Source: Nematostella vectensis
Lineage: Eukaryota > Cnidaria > Anthozoa > Actiniaria > Edwardsiidae
Reading direction: 5' to 3'
DNA length: 64,000 nt
Assembly: GCF_932526225.1 (NCBI RefSeq)
Contig: NC_064034.1
Span: forward strand, 9,797,387 to 9,861,386
How positions within the stretch are numbered: position 1 is the stretch's first letter; the number at the start of each line of letters is the position of its first letter. The notes under the pieces are model-generated. The model saw nothing but the letters and a program-made list of their open reading frames with translations, ran no database searches and was not told the origin of the DNA. Positions 1 to 11,700 of the stretch are shown piece after piece. The translations under genes and the position numbers were made by a program.

Positions 1-2734
1 ATCTCATTATTGCCGTGCAACAAGTAATGCGTTTTCAATTTGTTCGCGAAGCAGAACAAGCGAATTAGGTGTCTTTTATTTTAACCGAATACCGCTTGAC
101 ATCATAGCTCGAAACCTAATCTTTTACTGTCCTTGACTGTCCTTTTAATTACCTTCTAAATCTCACTAGAAAATGTTTCGGATACAACTTTACAATGAAC
201 ACAATTGTGTACAAATTCTTACGCGATGCTCCTATATTACTCTTAGGCTCTTAAGTATGATAGCTTGTCTAGAACTCTTATCCTCTTTGGATGCTATAGT
301 GCAAGTGTGTTTTTGCTTCACCCGGCTGGTTACCACTTCGTCTCAATATCTCTTGAGCTATTTCTGCGGAGAGCACACATTAAATTAGCCCGGCTTGCGT
401 GCCAAACGTTGCTTTTGTTCGTCTGTCAGACTCCTGTTCTTTTACGTTTTACAATGAAATACGCAGCGAATATTCGAGTATGCTTTATTTTTTTAACCCA
501 GACATAACCAATTTAGCGGCCACCACGTTTGCTTTTCAAAACAAAGGTATTTTTCGAGTGGTTCGGCCCTGCATGTGGACATGTTTTAGTATTTTGTGCT
601 CTAATATATCCCGTTGCGCGTTCTGCGCGTCTCATTGGTCGATTCTTTTGTAGTAACCCGTTGCCAAACTAATTTCCTCGTGGACTTAGTTACTAGTGAA
701 CTCCAAATTAGCCCCTTCCCTTTCTAAGTATCCCTCCTAAGAACCACGATGTTATTAACAAACTGAATTGAGTAAATCCTCTAATATTTAATCCTCTTTT
801 TCTAGTTAAAACTTCCAGATGGTTGAAGTTTTGTCTGTGGATTATTAGAATGTGAATTTGCCCTTAGGGATATCTCTCTGCTCTGTTTAGAAGTCGGCTA
901 AAAAAGCCGCTGTGTGATTTTGAATAAAAAAACCCGGAGCGGGCAACACGCCTCCTACTGTTTTTTTGGGGAAAGGCTTAGTAATTTGAATGCTTTGTCT
1001 TGGGCCATATGTTTAATCTAGACTTGCACTTGGATGTAAATTCGCAAACTGAATGTTTTCACAAACCACGCTTTTGGCTCTCAAGAACGCATAATCAATA
1101 AAAACGTCTGAGTGTGACTGTATTTGCAACGAGTTATTGGCCTCGGTGTGTGAGATATGTAGTTGTTGTTAATCATATTAGTAGCTCCAGGAACTGCCTT
1201 ATGATGGTAATTAACGGTCTTTTGTGCCGAAGAATTAATAAAAGGTTATTTGGTTCGGAAAAGTGAACAAATTATGATTGCATGGCCCTCACAAGCACGC
1301 TATTTGTTCTACTGAAATAACTATTTACATTGTGGCTGCCGTCTGAACCTTTGCAACATTGAACAATGGACGTGTTTTCGTGATTGAAGGGGAGAGTTTT
1401 CGCAGTAGATTATTATTGTTTATATAAAGGAGGCTTCCTCTCAAATAAATTATTTTCGGCTTTATGCGTCCGCTGCCTTTTTGATTTAGAGCTCTTTATT
1501 GTCTTCTGGATTCTCTTTTTTTAACACTTGAATGGCTTTCTCGACATTGTACACGGAAAGCACCGTCTAATCTAAACTACTAGGTCTTATTTTGAGCTGT
1601 AGTTTCCTTTTGCCATTAGCCTATTTATTGCCCGATTATAAATATTGCATGTAGTTTATTCAACACGTCTGATTTTATCACCAAAAAGATTTGCAGCGCT
1701 TGTGAATATCTAAGGTTTTTATGGGAAAGTGGTGCCATATAAAAAAGCAGGATTACGATTTGGCATGCAATAAGTCGCTGATGCTGATATATTCCTGTCA
1801 GATCTGTTTTCTCAGCAGATTGACGATCCATTATCATACTATTTACTCAGGAAAAATAAGCATAGATTTTTACTGTCTGTTTATTTCTTTAACCTTTCAA
1901 TAATGCTGAAATTTGATCCGCTGTTTATTACAAGTCTCATAACCTTTACCTTAACTGAGTGAGACATCTTTCTCATAAAGCTCTTACTTTTTACAGAGTA
2001 CTGTACATTAGTTGTCTTTCCATAATTCAGTGCATTAGTTTACTTTCATGGGTAAATAAGTACTTTTTATGTTTCTGTTGGCTTTGTTTCTGCTGACTTT
2101 ATGCAGTTGGCTCAGGTTAAACAGATGGACATGGTTGATGAACATGATTGATGAACTTCAACCACAAAAATATTTTCTTCCATCAAACAGTGTATACAAC
2201 CAACTGTAAAAACAACATTAAATGTGAAGAATTTTAAACATTTAATAGGATAGCACTGGTTAAAGTCTTGGACATAAGGGAAAATATTTACTTATTATGT
2301 TTTTCAATAATATTGTTTTGGTTTCTGTTTTCCTTGGATTTGCAATAAAAAAAGCCAATAGTGATTGACTCTAGGACTGACATCTTACAGGAAGGGCTGA
2401 TCAAATGTTTGAATTTCTATTGTTGTATGTGGTTTTCTCTGTCTTATTTCATTTGTTTGAAATGTCACTCTGCATTATGGCACAGCTGCCCCCGAAATTT
2501 TTTTTGATATTACAGCAACTATGGGAAATCTCTTTTTTTTGGCTTGTCAGTTGGCGGTAGGGCATAGTGTTCAAGGATCTATATTTAGCTCCAAATGGTT
2601 CTATTTTAAACAGAGTTGGTGGACTGTTCATTAAATATTTAATGTCAAGTGTTTGTAATGTCAAGTTATTCTTTTGTTCAGGGTTTATGTCTTAACAAGA
2701 AAAGTAAAATCATTATTTTGTCTTTTCCTGAAAG
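1..2734. other. No recognisable gene; upstream flank or early introns of the LRIG-type gene
   Basis: This AT-rich stretch holds only short open frames without recognisable domains or convincing splice signals. The downstream receptor gene should have a signal peptide and an LRRNT cysteine cap before its first visible repeat; I looked for a cysteine-rich exon here and found none I could defend. The missing 5' exons may lie upstream of the window or here in a form I could not recognise. Confidence 0.5.
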
Positions 2735-5700
2735 GAACCTTGGCTACAATAATATTGTTGATTTGGACCCCAAACAGCTGTTGAAGTTTACTGCACTAAA
2801 GGAACTGTAAGTAATACCAGCTCTTAATAATAACAATCCTTTCTCCTCATCATGTATTAAATTTGTGATGTGTCAATAAATAGGCAGAGATAATTGTGAA
2901 CATAGACTCCTGAAATGAAGTACTAGCACAATAAAGATAAGGTTATGTTAGGGTCTAGTAGATATATGTAGAAAACAATAGAACAAATTGAGCAAAATCT
3001 GATAATTGATACCATAAACCTTCAAGGGAAATGAAAAAAAAGTTTGGATAACAAGTGTTCCACCATAAACTATTAAGACAGCAACAAGAGATTTTATTTA
3101 AAGCCGATGCTTTCTTGCCATCATAGCCTGCTTCCATCATCCCCCTCCCACCCCCCCTTAAAATAAGGGAGAAAGGATTTTGTCTTCCTTTACCTCCAAG
3201 AAAATAATGATGTTGTTTCCTTGTATAGCATGTGAGCCATAATTCCTCTCCTTATCCTGGTATTTTTAGCCATAAGGGGTAACGCACCCTTTGAAAATAT
3301 TATTTTGTGGGATGTTTTTTAAAGGCCTTTATGTTTGCCATTCCCCTCCCTCCCATCCCACCTGTAGATCCGAAACCAGTCCCACCCCCTCCCCTGCTAG
3401 AGGCTATGTGCATGTGAATATCACACTTTTAATTGACTCATACCTCATAAATATGATCAATGTGCAGGCAAGCATTTCTTTGCCATGTTCAACCAGATAG
3501 TTTGTTTCTTGAATATTTATTGGATATCTTCAGAAACTGTCAGGATTATGTTCCTAAAGAGGGATTGAAATTCAGGCTTTTCATGTCCCTGTTTACTCCA
3601 TATCATGTTCCATTCCCAATCCCATTCCTGGTAGCTTCAATCCTATCCTGGTGGCTTCAATCCTATCCTGGTGGCTTCAATCCCATTCCTGGTAGCTCCA
3701 ATCCTATTCCTGCTGACCCAAATTTTTCCTGAGAGCAAGTCCTTTTACTCATTCTACCCCTTAGACCCTGTGTGTTGCAGTAAAAATATATTGATTATAT
3801 TGTAACCCAGATACTCAGCCTACCCTTGGACCCTGTGTGTTGCAGTGATAATGCATTAATTATATTGTAACCCAGTCGTGACTCTCAGAACCATCAAATA
3901 TCTAAAATTTCTAATCACTTGCAATTACCTTTCATTTAGTTATTCATGGTTTTACCTTAATAATAAAATAACCAGTATTCATAATAGAGTAAGAAAGCCT
4001 TTATCTCGTTCAGATTGCATAAATAGGAAAATGAGGAAAAGCTGAGATGTTATCAAAGGAGCTTGTGCCCCCCACCCCACCCCCCCCCCCCCAAAAAAAA
4101 AAATAGATAAATAACTAAAGATGGCTGATTGCAACTAAAATATATTATATTTTATTGTTTATAGTCATCTTCACCATAACAACATTCGTAGCATCCCGCC
4201 ATGGGACTCATTTCCCAGCACTCTTATGACTCTAACATTGTAAGTACCCAGGAGAAGATTACAGATCTTAGTATAATTTGACATGTAACATATGTGGTAC
4301 TGTTACTCATTTATATACAGTCATGTTATCTTGTCATCTCAACATAATTACTATTTTCTTATTTGTAGACATCACAATAAAATTGTGGCCATCCCTTCAT
4401 TGAACACAACAAAACAACACGCACTTAAAAATTTGTAAGTATATATTTTATTGGGTCTGAAAAAAATTGATTATATCTTTTTTTTTCTAGAAATTTTAAT
4501 GAATTTTGTTGGCCAAAATATTGCTAATTAATTAAGGGAGCTGCTGTAATTGGCTCCTGTGATTTAATATGTTTTTTTAAGTACAAGGCATGGTTAACAG
4601 TAATTAAACTATTAGACTTCCATAAATGTTTTTACGCACTCTTGATTAATTTTCCAAGCCTAAAGCTTAGTTTCTGTTGTAGGCTCTGTTTTTTTAATGT
4701 GTATGACATGCTAAAAAAATCAAGTAATTATACAGATATTACAAACAAAATTGTGTTGTTTCAAAACCTCACATTTTTATTGTTTGTTATCACAGATATC
4801 TGAATAGCAATAAAATATCAAGCATTGGTCATCATGCGTTTACCAATCTTTCAAATCTTCAAAACCTGTGAGTAGCACACCATCGGTTTTTCTCTACAAA
4901 TAGCAGAGCCATGAAATTATACCAATTTTGAGCCGCTATTTCTTTTTCTGATATGAGGAATTTCAAGTGTTACTGTTGTTAACATGATCTGTTCTTGTCT
5001 TATCAGATATTCCATCGCTTATCTTAGATATACCTCGCTAACTGAATATAAAAAGGAAGATTGCATTAAGTAAGCGAAAATGCGGCTAAATCGACTATTC
5101 TTGAATGGTTTTCGCATCGGAACGCGCGCCAAATCAACTTAACGTAGCGTATATTATAGTTAATCTCCCAGCATGATCCCAGGTTATTATTCATTGTCAT
5201 CATTGTTTTATTTAGTCTACATCGCTATTGTAATAACACTTATTGCCTTTTTCGTCTATTTCATATGTAAAACATCATCGTGGGAGAGCGTAATTAGTAA
5301 CTCGTCTTTTTCTGTTCGGCTTAACCAGGAAACTCGGCAAGAATAGACTCACTTCAGTACCTTCCGATGCCTTGAGCCAATTGCAGTCTCTGAAAAGGCT
5401 GTAAGTATGATTTCTTATCTCTCTGGCCATCTGTTCCAAGAGTCTTAAATTGCACTCACGCGACAACCGATACCCCATTCACCCGTGTAAACTTACACCC
5501 TCTAGAATTGCCTTACTAATTCTTTTTCTTTTTTTATTTGCAGTGATTTGAGTCGAAACTTCTTTACCTCAATATTGGCATCTGCATTCAATAGGCTGTC
5601 TTCTCTTGAAGTCTTGTGAGTTTTTTCTCGATATTCTTGCCCACATAAACCGAGTTTTTCCAATTCCTACTTGAAGTAATTAGTTCACATATCACAGGCA

Positions 5701-8700
5701 CGTTTCAAAGGCCGCTGTCTTAAATTTCAAGACCGCAAAATTGTTTTGCCTTCGCCCTTTCCGCTTTCTCAAAATCACGGCTAAAGACATGAAAATATTG
5801 ACATTCCATTGTAATTACCTTTATCGTGACGAACTTAATTGTATTTCACATATCATATCCTGAACAAGTCCGGAATAAAAGAAATATATATTTTTTGTTT
5901 TTCAATGTTACCACAAAAGTCAATGTACTGTATTTTTGGATTAAGCCGAAGGCAGTAATGTTTTCTGTTCTAAAGTGCTTTTAGCTTCGTTGTCCATCAG
6001 TATTTGCGCTGTTGGTTGAAATAAAGACATACTTACTGCCCTTTTCAATTACCTTGTCACTTCAAACAATTCAAAAATTAAGCGCTGTCTATGATTATGT
6101 TATGACTACCCGTTTTACCCCTTTGTCCTAAATAGCCCTTTTCTATGATGGTCCTTTCTTTGTTCATTCTGGAACGCATTCTAGAACTAGAGTTTTCAAG
6201 TTTTAGTTTGTGGTATGCAACGCTTACACGAATATTATTTCTAAATAAATGCTTTCCTTCCTGTTTTAGGAAACTCTCTAAAAATCGGATCTCCACGATA
6301 CGTGGAGCGTTCTGGGGTCAGAACAAACTACAGCAATTGTAAGTGTATTTTTTTTTTAATTTTGTCACGTGAATAATGAAGGTTTTTTTGTCATAAGAGC
6401 AGTCGCTTCACACGGAAATAAATTCTCCAAACTTTTTTAAATTTTTCCCAAAAGTACGCCCTGCTAGGCCTTTTTTACGTGAGAAATTAAATCATTGGAT
6501 TTATTGCGGGTCGATTTAGCTCTACCTTCAAGGTGAGGCGTATGGAGTGTGGCGTTATGGGAAGAACTTAGTTTGATTGCTCAAGCAAGGGAGAGGCTGT
6601 GATTTTTATTACATAATTATCCTAATATTTATTCAATTTTAATCAATATTCCAGATACCTTGACCGCAACAATTTCACAACCATTCAGACCAGCTCGTTC
6701 TTCGGGCTACGCGATCTTCAAAACCTGTAAGTATAATATCGCTTCTCTACTGACTCATAAAAAAAGGAAATTAAACCAATGAGTTTGCTTATGTCTGCAG
6801 TTATCTACAGAGTAACCGAATCTCAACCATAATAACAACCAAGTTTGCGGACTGGAGGTCGTTCCCAGTTTTGAGAAAATTGTAAGTTGCCGTTATTATT
6901 AGGCCATTACAGAATGTCATAATTTAGCGTGGAGAATTTTGCGATTTTCACATTTTTATTCTAGACTTCTTTTCGCGAAAATGATACTTTAAAAAATTTA
7001 AAAAAACTTAATTTTAAAAGATAGAAGCGTATTGTCCAAGGAGTTCAAGTGACAGCAGAGATGGCGTTTGCGCGTGATAAAGATTTCTCTTTAACATACC
7101 TTTAGCCTTTTACATGCCATATTTTGTTTGTCTTTTTAATAGTAGAGTCACAGAATACCCGAAAAGGTCTGTTCCTCACCAACCGCACACAGTAATAATA
7201 GTAAGTCTTTTCACAAGATGCTAATTATACATATTGTCTTACAGGAATCTGGAGAGAAACAGGCTATCTCACATACAAGACACCACATTCAAGCATCTTC
7301 TAGCACTGAAAGTCCTGTAAGTTGTTTAATGCATGCAGTATGGACATCACTCTGTTTACTACGCAGCCCACTGAACATAGGGAGTCAGATATGCACGCGC
7401 ACCTACGCACACAGAGCTTTTCATGAGCACACTGAGCTAGGGGAGGGGGGAGGGAGGAAGGGCGGGATCAAGCACGCAAACAGGTTTTGCACACAAAGAA
7501 CTTGCCAGTCACAGTGAACGGTGATAACTCTGAAGCTGCAGCAACACTTTATTTGTAGATATTCCTCACTTTTCTCTGACATTAAACGCGAAATCGCGCA
7601 ATAAAAGGGATAGTGACGCCCCCTCCTTACACCTCGAGAAGTTTGACATCAGAACCAAAATGGCAGACTAACCGTTAGGCAGAGCGATAGACACAAAATT
7701 TCATAATAAAACTCTAAATGCGTCCTTTAAAACTAAAGCAACTTCCTCATATTTTTCAACTTAATGTTTCTTTTACAGCGCGGTTTCGCGTTTAAAAGTT
7801 GCCTTTAACTCATTCTCTTTCGATGATCAGCCTATATAACATGAATTTGACTAGAAATAGGGAACCGGAGGCACATCTGGGGCAAATTATCGACAATGCC
7901 AAAGTGCTTCCGTTACAGGATGCTGTCTGACCTACTGCCAACGATGCGAGAAGGGAACGCTCGTGTTCCGTATTTCCCACGAGCATTTCCCTCGCTTATT
8001 TATTCCCTTAGTCTGGGGAACCCCGTGTTTGAGGTTTCCTGCGATTTCCCGCGCTTATGTATTTTCCGCTGTGGAGCCTTGTGTCTCGGGCTTCCTGTGC
8101 ATTTCCCGCGCTTATGTATTTTCCGCTGTGGAGCCTTGTGTCTCGGGCTTCCTGTGCATTTTCCTTTTGCGACGAGGTTTCCCATTGTGCAATTCTCGCT
8201 CTTATATAGTTCCTTTGTCTCAGGAACCTCGCAAACAACCGTATTTACCACATCTCGCAGGGCTCTTTCTCGGATCTGCGATCGCTAGAAGGCCTGTAAG
8301 TAACAAAGCAAACAAGCAAACACAGCTAAACGAGATTTAGTGTAACACGATACAAATAATAAACTAATGTCCAAGTGTAGGACTTGTTATATCTTTAGTT
8401 TGCAGTAGTTTTTTTTATTAGTTACCAAGATCTTTAAAACGGGGACATATTACATGAAATGTTATGTCCTTTTAGGTTGAAGCTAGACATTTATACGACG
8501 TGAATATTTTATGTGGAGCTCCATCTTTTTCCGTTTTTCATGAAAAGTACATGGAAGTACATGGTACTCGATTTCTCCACTTATATGACTTCCCTCTCGT
8601 AGTGACTTGAGTAATAACGACATCTCATGGACCGTGGAGGAGATGAATGGGCCATTTCGTGGTCTGACCAACCTCGCATCTTTGTAAGTCTTAAAGAAAT

Positions 8701-11700
8701 CACGTCCCCATTTTATGCTCCCACACATCACCGAGTTACACAAAGCATCCATCTCTATCGGCGCTAACTAAGCGAATAATCGATATATTTTCAATCAAAT
8801 ATCACCAATAACGTATGCAAATTTTCTGGCAAATAAACCGTTGTATTTTTAGTTGTAAACAATAACAATGTATAGGATAATCAACCTTCTTTAAATTTTG
8901 AAATTATGTTTTTAACGATTGGTATTGTTCAGATTGTTCCTGCTCTTTTTTTTAGTTGTTGTTGTCGGCGTTGCCGTTGTCGTTTTCGTTGGTGGTGTTG
9001 TTGTCGCTGCTGGCGATGTTGTCAACTTTTTGTTTGTTTTCGTGATGTTTGCTACTAGTTTTGTTGTTGGCAATAACAACAAGAAGAAGCAAGTAAGTAA
9101 TTTTTATTTGATTTTTGTTGATTTCTTGTTGTTTCAGGCGACTAGACGGCAACAGAATCACCGCAATTGCAGCAACAGCTTTCTTAGGCCTGGAGAACAT
9201 CAAATATCTGTACGTAATATAACAATATTTAGCAATTATTGCGCTGTTTAGACCTATTCAAAAGTCTGGTCATCATTTAAAAAAATATAACTATCACAGC
9301 ATTGCTTGATAATTAAGAAATATATTCGAGCTGCTTTTATCGTCGGATGGATTGAGAGTCACCGTGATTCAAGCGGATTTAATTCACTACTAAGATAAGC
9401 ATATCATAGCCTACAAAACCATGCACACAACAACGAACACTAACTAAACTCCTGAGCCTGAGCCCGTCCACCTCGTGCCGTGTGGCACATAGGGCCTTTA
9501 ACTAAACCCCGCTATAAGACAATCTTTCCAACCTAAGGTGCCATCGTGTTGTGACCGACTTTTTCTTTCCTGAATTTTCAAAAAATCATATGTACTGTTT
9601 GTGCTATAGTTTAGTGTTATATCAGATTTACATTTTATATCATTTTACATAACGAACACTATTTCTATGCCTATTTATTTTCTTAGAAATCTATCGGCCA
9701 ATATTATAACCTCGATCCAAGAGAACTCATTCCAGGGAATGGACAAACTCCAAAAACTGTAAGTCAAAATAAATAATAGTGACAGGGCCGTAGCTAGCAC
9801 GGGGCGGGGGAGGGGGGGGGGGGGGGGTGGGGTGGTAACTGCCGATAATGATTTTTTTAACTTGTGTCGCGCCTTTTGCATTGACATACAATCAAACGGA
9901 AATGCTTGTTTCCAGCATGTCGCCAGCTTGTTGTCAGCATGTTACCAGCTTGTTGCCTTGTCTAGTCTGCTACCCTGCCGATAGGGTAGGGGGTGGGGGC
10001 GACTGATACTACGCTGTTCCTCCACTGAAATCCACATTCTTGGAACTTGACTTTATCGTAATAGACTAATCCAAGATTTAGATAAAATAATTAAATGGTA
10101 TCGTCCCTCGTAAACCACAACAAGTATCAACTAAGAATAAAATTTCAAGCATTAAAGACTGTGTGGGCTGGGGTTAAAAGACAGCTTTAAGGAATTACAG
10201 AGAACTACTTGGTCGACTCGAAATAATGAGATCATCTCTTCCTTTAGTTGGCTTAACACGTCCCAACTGATGTGCGATTGCAAGATCAAATGGTTCGGAA
10301 GCTGGCTCCGGTCCAGGCCCTCCACTCGACACACGGTCCACGCACGGTGTCTCCACCCTCAAACGCTCTACATGAAGAGCGTGTTCAACATCACCCCAGA
10401 CGCGTTCGTATGCGGTGAGTTTGAGGCGAACATTTCCAAAGCATCCATTTCCATCGGCTGAACTAGCAAAGTTATTGCGATTATTTCGATCGAAACTGTC
10501 AAATGACGTGTACAAATTTGTTTTTAGATATATAATTTGTATTTTACACGTGACTCTTCACAGATACGAGCAACCCCATCCCACAGATATCCGTCCACCC
10601 GCCCTCCCAGAAGGCCATGCGCGGTGATAACGTGACGCTTCGATGTAGGGTCCAGGTCGTTCAGAGGAACAGCTCTTCTGTGCGCCTGCAATGGCGCCTG
10701 GGATATGAGGTCATCTCGGAGCGCGATATCACTGATTTTGTGAGGGTAAGCGCGCGCTTTTCTTGGTAGCAAAATAATGTATTTATTTGCGGTATTAATA
10801 AGATTTTTGTCCTTTTTTTGTTATCTAACGTAATCATGATTATGAATCATTATTTATTCGCTTCGTAGCGTTGCGTTTTTCTCTTGACGCCTTCCAGCAA
10901 ACTAACAAGTTCTACTTTGTACGAGGGTTAATTTCAACCAATTAGTTGATTAGTTAGAATGTCTTAATGTTTAATCAATTTGTAATTTGTATTTTTTTTT
11001 TCATATTACATTGTAATTGTAGTTCTTCAAACCGCCTGTTAATAAACGATTTGCTGGCTGGCTCTCCTCCTTACTCGTTGTCATCTCGTTATTTAGAAAA
11101 TAAATGTTTCTATTCGGTTGAGCGCAGCGAATTAGAATAGAAGAGAGAGCCTTTACCCAGCCTTGCTTGGCGAAAAAGCTTTACATCATCATATACGAAT
11201 GTTTTTCACATATTACTAGCGCCAGAAAATAATTACTATATAATAATAACTTGAATTATTGATTTTGTCTCCAGACCGATGACGATGATATTGTGACGTA
11301 CAACAGCGACCTTTTTTTGATTTCCGTCGATTTCTCCGACGCTGGGCTATATCAGTGTATCGCCTCTAACAAATACGGATCGCAGTTCTCCAAGAAGGCA
11401 CGATTAGAGGTCCTGGGTAAGTGATTTAAATGGGTAGTGTTTTCAGTTGCGCATAAAGTGTGCGCATAAGGTTTCCTATACACAATTTCTGTTGGCACGA
11501 AGGCAACAGTCTAACTTTTCCCTTCTTGGAAATGCTTTCGGAAGATATCGTCATGTTTTTTTTTTGTTCCCACAATAAACAATTTAAGCTTCGCCATTAG
11601 CTTTGACTTTCCTAACATCGTGTTTTATTTCCCAGAATTCCCCGTTTTGACGAGAAAACCCCATGACGTGTCTGTCCACGTGGGTGGGCTTATCAAATTG

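Noticed and set aside
173-653. Three overlapping plus-strand open frames of 71-84 codons
   Set aside because: No start context, domain or splice support; composition fits AT-rich non-coding DNA.
3291-3732. Plus-strand frames with Pro/Ser-rich ends
   Set aside because: The longer one is made of the 20-bp minisatellite and has no conserved features.
7141-7202. Possible extra exon ending at a GTAAGT
   Set aside because: Its translation lacks the LRR pattern and would break the uniform phase-2 chain of repeats.
7896-8340. Overlapping frames on both strands with repeated 19-residue segments
   Set aside because: Created by the 57-bp tandem duplication; they run in other frames than the LRR exon they overlap.
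8919-9251. Valine-rich 110-codon plus-strand frame and its Asn-rich complement
   Set aside because: Low-complexity GTT/GTC run; the true coding exon here (9138-9209) uses another frame.
10195-10772. Antisense frames across the LRRCT and Ig1 exons
   Set aside because: Shadows of well-supported plus-strand exons.
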